Positions 1 to 12,342 of a stretch of 64,000 nucleotides of DNA are shown here, piece after piece. The notes under the pieces are model-generated. The model worked only from the letters and a program-made list of their open reading frames with translations. It was not told the DNA's origin and made no database searches. Made by a program: the position numbers and the translations under genes. Source of the DNA: Epinephelus fuscoguttatus (Eukaryota > Chordata > Actinopteri > Perciformes > Serranidae); the NCBI RefSeq assembly GCF_011397635.1, contig NC_064770.1:34062598-34126597 (forward strand), given 5' to 3'. Each line of letters opens with the position of its first letter. The stretch's first letter is position 1.

Positions 1-690
1 GAGTTGTTTCAACACACACTCACACACTGATGGAGCAGCCATGGGAGCAATTTGGGGTTCAGTATCTTGCTCAAGGATACTTCCACATGCAGACTGATCT
101 TCCGAGCCACAGCTACACCCCATGATTAAGGGACTAATTAAACATGCTCATTATGCTAACGTGCTGATGTAAAGCAGGTGTAATGTTTACCATGTTCACC
201 ATCTTAGTTTAGCATGCTAACACTTGCTAGTTAGCACTGAATACAAAGTATAGCTGAGGCTGATGATGGTGACATCATCAGGGTTATTCTATCAAACTTT
301 AAAAAGCTCCATCCTTCGTCACACAAAACATTACACAGCTGTTTTCACAGACTGAGTTGCACTCCTGACAATGAGTAAATCGAACTTCATATGTAAAATC
401 TGTGAGTATCCAAATTACTTTTATATAATATCAAAATCTGAAACATTATATCGTACACTCTACATATGTAGAACTGAATGAGCAACATCCAAATTTGCTC
501 ATCTAATGTTTCACAATTCACATGCAAAATATCTGAGTACAAAATAATACGCAAAGCAGGTAGGAAGATGGGAACTGAAGAAGTTCTGAAAGTCTGAACT
601 CATCAGGATCATAAACTATTTGCATGGTTTCCTGTGATCCAGCTCTGTGAAATGAAATTAAACACGGTCCAGTATAAAATGAATACTTAC

Positions 691-2660
691 ATGTGAACAG
701 GGTGCGGCTGACAGGTGGGACAGATACTGTCATCTCTGTTGACCTCCAGCACCATGTCGGGGAACCACACTGCCGTCTTACAGGCTGGGTAGCCCGTGCA
801 GGACAGGTACTTACTGCAGGACCACAGGAAGAGTTAGAGAGGAAGAAAAAGGAGGATAATGACTGTCTGTGATCTTCTTCTCATTTATTTAAGTAATTTT
901 TTGTATGACGATCAACTTGCAAAGCCTTGAAACAAGCTTGGTTTATGTAATCAATCACAGTGACTATTTACTCAGCTTTGTATTTTATGAAACTTATATT
1001 ATGTGCTTACAGGAACTCTTTTCGCAGCAGTTAAGACCTTTTCATGATCATTTTAATCACATTTAAGACTGTTCCTTGACAAATCATCTTTTTCTTATTC
1101 AAGTATTGAAGGCAAGTATAAAAATTCATGTAGTCCCTTGCAGATATAGGTTTTATGTAGGAATATGTTTATTAGAGAGAATTAGCTTAATCAAGATTTT
1201 ATCAACAAGTAAGTGCAAGTAAAAAGTAAAAGTTTAAAGATTCCTAACATCAGAAATGTGGACTTTGACGCAGAGGAGCTTTTGACTGAAAGAAATTAAA
1301 GATGGATAAATGAAATAAGATCAAGTATTTGTGGCAATTAAGACCTCACAAATTCAAAGTTGAGACTACTTAGTGACATTTAAGGCCTCTCTTTAAGGGG
1401 GGGACATATTCCCCTCAGCATTTAGAACATGTGTATTTGTCCCCCCAATAAAAACATTAAGTAGCAAAGCAGTTATTTAGTCATAAGTCAAGACATATAT
1501 CACAAATTGATGCAGAGAGCTGTTCGTTTTGAGCGGACATCAATGTGTTTTGGTGTGTATTCAAAAGCAAGTTTGGTTGTATTGAAAAGGTTATAAAATG
1601 CCATAAATTTAACTTGTTAATAGCCGTAGACTCCCTGTTCAGACTTTAAAGGTACTTGCACACACCCTGTAAAAGTTGTGAGCTTTTGAGCCGTGTTGTT
1701 ACATTTAGCAAACATGGATGTCTAAGAATAACAGCGTGAATCTGATAGATTAAAGTCAAAAAGCTGCTGTTGTAGCAGCAACATTAACACTGCATTCATG
1801 TGCCATTAACAAAATTTCAAGTCTCTGCTAAATGAGATCATGACACACTACCAAAGTAAAGAATCAAACTAAGATCTGCAGTTAATGTGATAAAATATGC
1901 AGAACCATTGGCATGATCTCTTAAAGTGTGAGAAGTGAATGAGAGCATCGGTGCCACCTTTTGAGACGGGGGAGGAGGCGAGCATTCAGTAAATTCAGAA
2001 TGAAGTATTTATGGGCACCATCTTCGTTTTCTTGTGATGATACATTTTTAAACTTTGCCTTGTGTCTCGTCTCACCTGTTTCCCTCCCTCTTCTTCTTCA
2101 GCACCATGTCCCGCCCACAGTGAGGGCACTTCCTGACAGGCAGCGGGATCTCCATGTCCTGCTGCTCTGCTTCAGTGATCTCATGAGCTGCACCCAGATA
2201 TGGCGACAGGGCTTCATCCAACCTGGGACAACGACAGAAAAATTACTTCTTACCAGAGTAACAACAGCCAGCATCCTACAATGACTACAGGACAGGTGTT
2301 AGTAATCCATCATTGTAAAATATGGCACCGTTCTGTTCACTTGGGTGCAGACGGTGCATCAGAAATATACAACTCTATGCTGAGGTAAACTTTTACTAAC
2401 TTCTTTGCCTTCCTGACGGACTCAATGAAGACGGTTTTATATTTCTGGATTTGGTTCTGCAGCACGCTCCGTTTGTCCTTCCTGCCCTCTGACACCAGCT
2501 TGAGGTCAGCCTCCAATTCAGCACGGAGGTTCGGTTTGGACATCTCGTAGCCCATGGAGTTGTAGCCTAAACAAACACACACACATTTGATAACAAACAC
2601 ATTTGAGTGACAGAGACAACGACATAAAGGAGCCTATCAACATCGCTATGTATTAAAACC

Positions 2661-2712
<52 letters not shown>

Positions 2713-4253
2713 ATACCTTCCACCAGTCCCATGCCAAGCTCTCCAGGCAGAAACCTCTGGTCAGCTGTCAGGCCCACGTACATGCGACTCTTGATGGTCT
2801 CAATGTGTTCTGCGTGAGTTGCATCCGTGCCTGTAATACACACAGTTTGTACACAGAACAGTTAAACCATTTAAAACATTTAAAGACTAAAGTCTGACAC
2901 CCTTTCACATGTAAAGACAATGCGAGTTTTTAGTCACAGACTTTACGGTTCTGCAAAGACTAGGGATCTCCAACTAGATTTCTTCTGAGATTATTTTCCA
3001 TCCTGCTCCTGGTTGGAAAAATTACGCAAAACTGGCTTTAAAAAATATGACATATTAACGATTAAGTGTCTGCAAAAACACGTGACTCTAGATTCACAAG
3101 ATAAAAGTCATCATATGTCGACAGTATTCTTGTCAATTTGGCATCAATATAATCCATAAAGATAAACTGTATTTGTGAACAAACTTTACATTTTGCATTT
3201 ATTGCCTCAACCTGCTACCAGCCTGCGTTGGACAGCTGCAATATTTTAGTTGGAGGAGACCGTGGGAATGAGCGGCAAACTGTTTTTTTCACTCCACAAC
3301 TCTACCAGTTTGTCCTCCTTTTCCACAGTACAAGAGAACCAAGACTTGTTCATGTTCTTGCACCTCCCTGGAGTCCCCTCCATGATTACTGTCTACCTGG
3401 TTTACTGCTTCTTGTTTGGTGCTGAGAGAGCAGCCATAGGTTGATGACGATGTTCAAGTCATTGCACTTCAGTATTTGCACGAGCCAAGACTGAAGACTT
3501 ACAATAATTTTAAACATGTTTGATTTTGTCCGAACATCAAGATGAGAAAAGGGCTGAGTTTTATGATCACCTTACATAAAATGATCTAGATCACAGGAGC
3601 ATGCTGCAACTCTGGCAAAAAACTGTGGTGATTTTATTCCTACATCGGAAATTTGTTTGCATCAGGGAAATCACTTGAAAAGTCGTTAGTGTAAGGTTTA
3701 CAAAAGTTGCTGCTTACGTTAAGTTTGCTCAAGGTAAGTGTTTACGTGCTCTAACTGAAAAACTACTATAAACCTAAATGTAGTGTAAACAGGTCACCAA
3801 ACACCCCGACACACACACAAAAAAACTGTGCGTACGGGCTGAGTGATGACGACATGAGATGATAGAAATGTATCAAGGTATAGGGATGTTTCTACAGTTT
3901 TCACTGAGGTAAATTTTCTTTACTTCTGGTTGTATTTGGCTGCAGACTCATGTGGTTGTGCGTGTCTGCACTGTACCGATGCCATGCTTCTCCATCAGTG
4001 ATATGAGGTCGGCTTCAGTGAGTAGCTGCGGAGGACTCGTCTGTCCATCCACCATCTCAATAGCAGAGGGCTGGAACTGGGAGCCTTGCTCATACACTGG
4101 AATCACCTGCCACACAGATACAAAGCATGTTTACTGGAAATGGAGCAAGAGACGGCAGGCGACTGGAACCACAAACAACACGCTCTGAATGTTCTCTGAG
4201 TTTATTTAGTTTAGAAGATGAGACCAACAATTATTTGACATTCATAGTCTGTT

Positions 4254-4288
<35 letters not shown>

Positions 4289-7200
4289 ATACCTTGGTGC
4301 TCCACCTGTCATACGGGTAAACTTCCAAGTAGTTCCTTGCAATGATCATGAGTCCCGAGGTGGAGAAGTTTTCCTTGGCGATGTCTATGTCCACCACAGT
4401 CTCCTGCCCTACGGCATCCTGGGATACACACGCCAGGAAGTGCCGCACAATGAACTCATACACACGTCCTTCATTGCCCTGGACAAAGAGGAAGCAGAAG
4501 CAATCCGTGAAATCTTTGGGCCAATTGTTCCCATCACATTGTTGATAATAAAAGAAACAGTTGAGGGGTCGGACACAGGCACTGGTGGCTGTATTTTATG
4601 AGGATTGTTTATTATAGGGGTGCTAAGAGAGTCTATACCTCGGTACCAAGTTGATGCCAAACTGATAGGACAGCTGTCAGCAAAAAAGGGGGATAAAGAG
4701 TCAGGACGACATGCAGCAAAGAACCATGGTTTGGAACCTAGCCTGCAGCCACTGCAGCAAGAACAAGGCATTTGGATATGGGGCACCTGCTCTACCAGAT
4801 GAGCTAAAGGGAGCCAAAACAGTCACATCTTGATATGTACAAGTGCTGAACAACTACACAAGTGGAGGCGACATATGTTAATCTACTGTAAGGCTATATA
4901 TTATTATATATTTTAATGCCAACAAAATCTCATGAACCCACACAGAGTAGTACTTTGCGTCCGAGGCAGCTCATCAGGAATTAATCATAAAATTTAACTT
5001 TAATGTTCCTAATAAAGGAGTTTAAGTGTAAGTATATGAGATTTATTTTTTCTGTAGTATTGAAACGGGTATCCAGAATCATGGAATTTCACTTGTTTTG
5101 GTATTGACTACTTAATAAACAATATGGTGACATGCCTATTTTATTATGATTCAAAAAAGAACATTTTGGTAGGAAAAATTAGTACATTTTTTTAGTTATC
5201 GTCTCGTTAAAATGTCGTCCCCAGGGGGAAAAATTGAGGGTAAAAAAAAGGGAACATCTGAACAACTGAGCTCCAGTTTTTCCAGATTTACCTGGAGCGC
5301 ATTGGAGAACTTGGTGGGATGTATCGGGGGATGGGCTTGGTCAGATTTCTTGCCCTGTCTTGGATTTGGACCCCCAGGCTGGTCGAGCACCCTCTGAGCG
5401 AACGTCCCCCACACTGGGCTGTGTGTCTGCTGCTCCACCAGGGGGCTGAGAGCCAGGTTTGCGGGGAAAATGTTTGTCTCTGTGCGGGGGTAGCTGATAT
5501 ACCTGAGCAGAAAAAAAAAACAAGAAAAAAAACAAAAACAAAACAAAAAAAAAACATGCAGTCACACAGACAGACCAGGAGGGAACAGGTAATGTGACAC
5601 TGCATGTAAACTCATCTATTAAAGAAAGACACCACCCTGCCAGATGGTGTCTTTCCATGTATAAAAATAGGCATGACTTTGAGGAGCTTTACCGACCTGG
5701 TAAACAATAAATACATTTGACATTACAAAGCCTTCAATGAAGTGGCTGCAAGCCAGATATCTGACTGAAACACGTTCAAATAAAATATCAAATAAACACT
5801 GTTGGATGATAAACTGAACAGGGCATTCAGCATATGGCCGAACCAAGACACAACTCTGCAGTATGAATGTACATCACCAAACGTGCACTCACCCTTGGGT
5901 ATAGAGTTTTTCTGCAATTTTCATGGTCTCTTTGGCGTTTATTCTGAGCTTACGAGATGCAAGTTTCTCCAGTTCCTGTCAGTCATTTAAAAGTAGAAGA
6001 TTGTTCAGACAGAGTGGGACAAAGCAGCAAGGGGGTATTAATACAAGGACAATGAAGCGGACAAACACGACTCTCTCTCAAGTGCTGAGTGTGTGTGTGT
6101 GTGTCTGTTTGACTTTGTATTCTTACCACAGTGTCCAAAGGCAGCGGTCTCCACTTGCTCTTGGGTTTGCTGGTTACTGAGGTGACTGTTGCTATGGGAT
6201 CCTGGATATGAGTGAAAAGGATATTCTTGTGTGTACATTTCTACATGTGGCTTTTAGTACGCTTCTTTTTTTTCCCCGGCAGGTCGACAACAACACGTTC
6301 AAATTTACTGCTGTGTCCTCATCATGTAATAACTGAAGGTCGAGGAGAGGTTACACATGTGGGCACTTAGACCACAGAGTGGACACACATACACACACAA
6401 ACAAATAAACAAACGCACACAGGTGCCTTTCTACGCAGGTTACATCACCTATCAGCGTATTTTAGCTTTTACATGAATCACTCAGACGCAATTTATGTGT
6501 TGCCATGCTTCTGCTGTGTTTTAGTATTAATACATTTTGCATCTGTTATGCAACAGCAAAAAAAAAAAAATCTTTTTTTGGCATTTTGCCTGTGTGACAG
6601 CAACAAGTTGGGATACAGACAGGAAACACAGGAAAGAGAGCTGACATGTTGAACCCTGGTGATGTTGCAAGCCATGTTGTATCTCTGACCCATTAGGCCA
6701 CTGGACGCCCTGACCTCACACCCATTTTTGCGATGCAGGAACATCATTGCAAAAGCTGTTTAAAGGGATCATTTCACACTGCAAATGACCCTTTAAATCA
6801 GTCATTCACCCCTTGTTACACTGAATCTGGGAAGTTATAAGGGTCAACAGCAAAACTATATCACAGCATCCAATTACAAACTGTCACAAAACTTGTGCAG
6901 TGTAATCCAAGTCTCATTTATCCAGCTGTATGCCCAGTACGTCCCAAACAGACAGCCCTTACTGTCAGGGAACTAAAGCCGTTATATTTAGGGCTGCTCC
7001 CAACTAAGAATGTTCTTAGTCTTCCAATAGTCATCATTTAGGGCCATTAGTCAACTAGTCACCTGCATGTTTATGACATTAATTTAATTATTTAATGATA
7101 TATTTTGGTGGTTTGAGTTGAAGGTGTGAGAAAGAATAGTATCAGTAACATTGTTAACACTGTGCTACATTACAGAGAAATACAAAACCGTACTAATGAA

Positions 7201-10200
7201 CCTTCATTAATATAGGCCAATATTTTATCTCCAAGTGCACGTCACACACTGAGCGAGCCGCCTGTTAATGACGCTGTGGGCTAATGGGCATGTAGCTGCT
7301 TCCATGTTTCAGATGATACGTCATGTTTGTAGTCGACCAATGAAGATGAGTTTACATATCACCTTGGGTTCGTCCTTCACCTTCTCAAAATGATCCCACA
7401 CTTTGGATTTCCTGCCCGACATGTTATTAACTAGCCTGTGGAATAACCGCAGGTACCAGCCCTGGAAATTAACCTGACTGCTGTCTGACTGCTGAGCGTG
7501 GACACTTCCTGTGTCTGTCCTTTCAAATTACATTCACACATGGTCAAGTCATATAGGTTTTAAATTATTTTGACAAGGCGCAGCTCCTAATAGAGTTTCA
7601 CATTTGTTTTTTTTCTGCAACTAAATGACCAATGAAATCTTGCCGACCAATGACCTTTCCGGTTGACGACCATTTGGTCAACTAATGGGGGCAACCCTAG
7701 TTATATTCATCTATGTTCTCTAAACCTTTAAAGTCACACAATAACACAAACAAACTCACTGATCGAGGCAGCAGCTCCTGTGTTCAGTGAGGTAAAATTA
7801 CTGTTTTGTCAATGAAATCCAACTTTGTATAGAGAATAGAGCGATTTTGATTCTTCATTCACGATGGAGGCATGCAAAAAAAAGTTTTCTTTATGAATTC
7901 AAAGTTACACGGGATGCACAACTGTTATACAAATGATAACTTGATCATATCTTCCCATAAAATATAAAAAAAAATCAATACATTTTGAATATGTAAAGAT
8001 ACATGTGATACAATTGCTTGCACTTCTCTTTGTTTGTTTATTCAATAATGTGTGTTAACACAACTTTTCATAATAATTAACAAAGATTTTACTGAAGAAA
8101 CTGAGTTATTACTCAAGAGACCAAACTAAACAAGTAACCCAAAGACTAAAAGCGTAAGGGTGTCAACGTTATATTCACAAACATAAACTAGTAACAACGA
8201 ACGTAACAAAACAAATCAATAACATGATATAAAACAGGCGCTTACCTCCATGCAGATCTGGTAGAGCACCAAGCAAGCTGTGTGGTTGAAGAGACGGTTT
8301 CTTTTCCAACTGAACTCTACAGTGTCCTCCTCCACTTCGTGCAGCACTGAGACAAAGACAGACACAAAGAACAGAAGGCATGAAGAGGAGTGAGTATCAG
8401 CTGAGAACTTGAACACAACTGATCTACGTGTCTGTGCACAGATGAGTTTGTACCTTTGATCTTGTAGAAAGTCTCGGGTATGAATGCCTGGATGGCTTTG
8501 AAGCGCTCCACCACGAAGCCCAGAGTGGGAAACTGACAGCTGCCGTACGAGATCAGCTGATTGGCCAGAGACTCTGGAAAGATCTTCTGCAGGCGAAGCG
8601 TCTGGAATCGAGTGAATGACGCACCTGCAGGAGATGAGTACAGGAGAGAGGATGGGGTCATATTAAAGCTTGAGTGTGGGACTTTTGTCTCCCCCTTCTG
8701 GCAGTGAGAGTAATTACATAAACTCTGTTGACGAGTGTGAGCTTCCTGCTGTCAGTCGCTTTCATTTTGTTAACTTAATCCTTTCTGAGTTTTTTTTTAA
8801 CTGAAGAGTTAAGAGTCTTGAACGTTTCTTAGGATTTTCCGCAACAGCTGCTGCTCTGTCACTGCGCTCTCTCCCCCATTCCCGCCCCCTGTAGCTCTGG
8901 CTGGTGCGCCTGCTCGGTAAAGTCACTTCAAAATACAGAGCTTTCCCTGGTGGCGGTAGGCTAAATCAGCATTGTATGAACTTGTTTGTCGAGGGCTTGA
9001 ATGTAACTGACTTCTGTTCATATGTTTTTAAAGTGTTGTATGATTGGTGAAGTGACATTTAATCAAGGTCACCAAATTGTGATTGTGCTGTCATCAGTTG
9101 AGCCATTTAATAATACTAAAAGAATCTAATCCCCCGCATTAGTGTGTCACTATGTATCATTAAGTACGGTTTAAGAGTGCTTTCTTACCTATCCGCAGGT
9201 CCAGCTCCTGACGGACATCCACAGCATCGCTGATGTTAGCATCCGGCTCCGTCAGAGTCTCACAAGCTCTCCGAATGGAGTTGGGGGTGATCTCAGAAAA
9301 CTTTGCCCGAAAGACTTGTAAATTGGGCTTCACTAAAAACAACACACACACACTATAATCAGGAGCCATTTTTGGACAAACACACACAAAACGTGCCAAT
9401 TTTAGTCCTCATTTTGAACAGATTAAACAAGTGAGACATAACATATTAAGTGGCAATAGTGGGTGGATTTTAGGACAGAGGTAGACTAGCTGTTTCCCTC
9501 TGCTTCCAGTCTATATGTTACGCTAAGCTAAGCTAACTGTATTCTGGCTCCAGCTTTGTATTTACTGTACAGACATCAGAGTGGTATCAATCTTCTCATC
9601 TAACTTTGTGAAGCAGGCCTATGCATTTTCCCCAAAATGTTAAAAAGGCTTTCACATACATGCTCACTTGTCCTGCAGTCACACAACAAATACAAAAACA
9701 ACACACACATATAACCATCATACCTGCTTTGCAGACATCTATGATTTCAAAGCCGATGTTTTCTCCCTCTCTGTCACAATCAGTCCAGATGATTAAGGCC
9801 TGGCACTGTCTCGCCTCTTTCTCTAGTGTCCTCTGGAGACAGAGAGGGGAAAAAAAGAAATCATAGTAAAGAAGAGTGAGAGAATCTGTCACGTCTATAT
9901 CTACTATCCATAATCATCACTATTTCTTCTCAATAAAACTGTGACCTCCTAATAAAGAGAGAGAGGAAAAGGCAGAAAAAGTACATCGTCTGCTGCCAAC
10001 TTGTGCAAGTTATTGGAGCAAAAACACAAAAAACAAACTGGCGGAGAGTTGTTAGTAAATCTTGGTCCAAACACAAATCAAACATCAAACATCACAGTAA
10101 CACACATAATGTGGCTCCAGAACGAGTGACAGATGCCATAGCTTAATTTAAATACAAAAAATATCTGTTTTTGTGTATTAGTGTGGCTCCTGGGAGGACA

Positions 10201-10348
10201 GCAGCATATAAGCATACCTTAATTTGTATCATGTTGTCTGGACAGTACTTCTCTACCTCAGCATCAAATAACAGCACTGGGTTACAACTGTGCCTTTGGA
10301 GAGAAGAGGAACAAATACATTCAGCTGATTTGACACATAATGTGATGC

Positions 10349-10398
<50 letters not shown>

Positions 10399-12342
10399 CT
10401 ATTTCAACTTACCATTTCTGGAACGGTGCTTTAAACTCCAGACCCAGTAAATGACCTGATACTGACGTCATTGTTACCGTCACATTCTGGAGCGAGATGG
10501 AGACATAATGAGAAAATGTGAAACACAAAAAAAGACACACAGGTACATGTGTAATTATTTCACGGTATCCACTGACCTGACCAAAGAGATGATATTCATA
10601 TTCATAGATTTTATTAAACTTCGACATCCCCTCCCTCTGGAATGGAAAAGAAGACAATCAGTGTTGGAGCAATTTGATGTTTCAATGTCATGAGTTACTT
10701 TGTCACTGGACTAGCCAGAAACAGACAATCCCATTTTGTTAATTTACCCATAAACTGCTTAATTTAGTAATAAAAAGTTGCTTTATCATAATACCAATCA
10801 ATAATTACTGGAGCCCGACTGATATTATCGATCAGCCGATTTTATCAGCCGATATTTGCCTCTCACAGATATATTGGTATTGGCGTATATGTTGTCTGTT
10901 ATGTCTAGATATGAAAAGTTTTCTTTTTTTTTAACAAAACATAATCCAGAAAAAGGTGCTACGAGTAATTTATAATTATTAAATTCCCAATGAAGTTTAC
11001 AGTTTTGGTGCAAGTTGTGAATAGCTGACTTTGGGTCTTGTATTCCAGTCTCTCGTGTGTCCCTCCATTTTATGCTGTCCGTTGTAATGCAAATCTATTG
11101 ATACATACATGAGTATTTAATACACCTACGTTTTGTCTTGTTAACGTGTTTTTGTTTGTGTTCTCCTACATATGAGCGCTTATCATTTCAAAACTGTTTC
11201 CTGTAAAATTAAATGAGTGCTGAAACTGTAGTATGATGTGTGTGATTTCATCTTTAGCCCAATAAAAACACTTGGGGGAAAAAAAAATCGGTTATGATGT
11301 CCAACTAACGGTCGACAACCCAACGATATTCAGTAAACCCTCATAGAAGACTGAGACAACCAGCAATTGTTCACATTTAAGAGGCGGGAACCAGTGAATT
11401 ATTGCTTTAAAAATATCTAACCAGGTGATTAATTGACAAATCGCTTGAGTTGGGGTGAGGGTGTTTGGGGAGCATGTGACTTTGAACACCAGTGGTTTCT
11501 TTATAAGATCAATGTTATATTAGGCTAAAATCCTGGTGTCTAACAATGGATTCACTATAACAAATCATTAGTAAAAGTGATCCTGCAATCCAGTGTGAGG
11601 TGTGCCACAACCTGGAAAGATTCACTCACTATGAGGAAACAAACTGATCCCTGAACAGTAACATCATCTGACTAAGGGCTGGAATTAATGATTACTTTTT
11701 ATTGATCAATTTCTGTAACATTATAGTCTGACAATAGTGAGAAATGACCATTACAAGTTCCCAGAGCCCAGGCAGGTATGCTCATATTGCTTGTTTTGTC
11801 TGAGCAACAGCCTAAAGCCAAAAGATATTCAAGTTTTATGTAATTTCTAAAAGTAGAAAGCAGAGTTAGAAATTCATTTTTGTCTACCTGTCACTGTGGC
11901 TGGTGGATTTCAAAATCTAGCAGCCATTTAATAGACTCAATCAGTTATCTTTGGGTGTGTTTGAGGTGAATGAGGCACATCTAGCAGCCACTTGCATATT
12001 TATCAGCATTTGACTGCTGGCTGGTGCTAATTTCCAACCCTGTTTAGCAGTGCTGCTTGAAAGAAGACTTAAATGATCGATTATTAAAATTAATGCCGAG
12101 TCATTGTGACTAACCCTCCTGGACCTGCCGCTGGACATGATCTCTGAGATGCCTTTAGCCGCATCGTTCTTCTCGGCCACACAGAGGACCCGTTTGATCT
12201 GAGCCCGGCCCCGGATCATGTCTGCCTGCTGCGGTGTGTCCGGACACCGCTCCCTCTGCGCAGCACAAAACCACCTCCGCTGGACCCCGAGCCGCTGTAG
12301 TCCCGATCGAAGCAAAGATCTCCCGAGGAGGTGCACTAGCAT
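691..12342 (-). CDS. top3a: DNA topoisomerase III alpha (3' end of gene outside window)
   Basis: Type IA topoisomerase of the BLM-TOP3A-RMI dissolvasome, also used to separate mitochondrial DNA. Exons seen (5'->3'): 12342-12115, 10636-10577, 10486-10413, 10293-10218, 9832-9724, 9332-9189, 8624-8454, 8346-8246, 6201-6127, 5975-5893, 5502-5292, 4478-4293, 4106-3977, 2830-2717, 2566-2401, 2222-2076, 813-691; all phases join in frame to about 732 codons. TOPRIM begins with [13 protein letters not shown] (residues 52-64) and has the acidic motif [10 protein letters not shown] (162-171). The catalytic tyrosine is the second Tyr of YISYPRTE (about Y378). A four-cysteine zinc finger (C675, C678, C697, C702) follows. 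The C-terminal GRF zinc fingers known in human TOP3A are not in bases 1-690, so the gene runs off the left edge. The N-terminus is Arg/Leu-rich ([15 protein letters not shown]), like a mitochondrial presequence; Met42 could start a nuclear form. It lies head-to-head with SMCR8. Confidence 0.97.
2664..2711. repeat. (GT)n microsatellite at a TOP3A donor
   Basis: About 24 units. On the gene strand it is a (CA)n run starting about 6 bases into the intron after TOP3A exon 14. Confidence 0.9.
4259..4287. repeat. (CA)n microsatellite at a TOP3A donor
   Basis: About 14 units. On the gene strand a (TG)n run begins right after the GTATGG donor of TOP3A exon 12. Confidence 0.9.
4675..4808 (-). mobile_element. 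tRNA-derived SINE in TOP3A intron
   Basis: On minus: A box TAGCTCATCTGGTAGAGCAGG, then GCTAGGTTCCAAACCATGG as a degenerate B box, and GCTGCATGTCGTCC. Same family as 31927, 38740 and 55151. Confidence 0.65.
6989..7699 (-). mobile_element. hAT element, deletion derivative with BED-finger start
   Basis: Ends TAGGGCTGC and GCAACCCTA are inverted repeats, flanked by a perfect 8-base target duplication GTTATATT (6981-6988 and 7700-7707). The minus strand from 7422 reads [20 protein letters not shown], the start of a BED zinc-finger hAT transposase, and then loses homology, so most of the gene has been deleted. It lies in TOP3A intron 8. Confidence 0.85.
10352..10394. repeat. (TA)n microsatellite in TOP3A intron
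   Basis: About 21 TA units, starting 19 bases beyond the donor of TOP3A exon 3. Confidence 0.9.
10808..11320. mobile_element. hAT-like MITE in TOP3A intron 1
   Basis: Left GAGCCCGACTGATATTATCG with repeated CAGCCGAT words, right AAAAATCGGTTATG, matching the GCCCGACCGATAT type of fish MITE. The right terminus is eroded, so the end is approximate. Confidence 0.5.
11675..11850. mobile_element. Partial hAT-like MITE in TOP3A intron 1
   Basis: AGGGCTGGAATTAATGATTA, GTGAGAAATGACCATTACAA, CCCAGAGCCCAGG and GCCAAAAGATATTCAAG follow the usual order of the same MITE group as 54561-55472. Only the left part is present. Confidence 0.5.

Noticed and set aside
2646-2897. Open frames rich in His-Thr or Cys-Val over the GT microsatellite
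   Set aside because: Simple-repeat translation; the real coding part on minus is TOP3A exon 14.
4720-4810. Possible tRNA genes at the SINE heads (also near 32090 and 55160)
   Set aside because: A and B boxes are present, but no cloverleaf can be closed and each runs into a SINE body.
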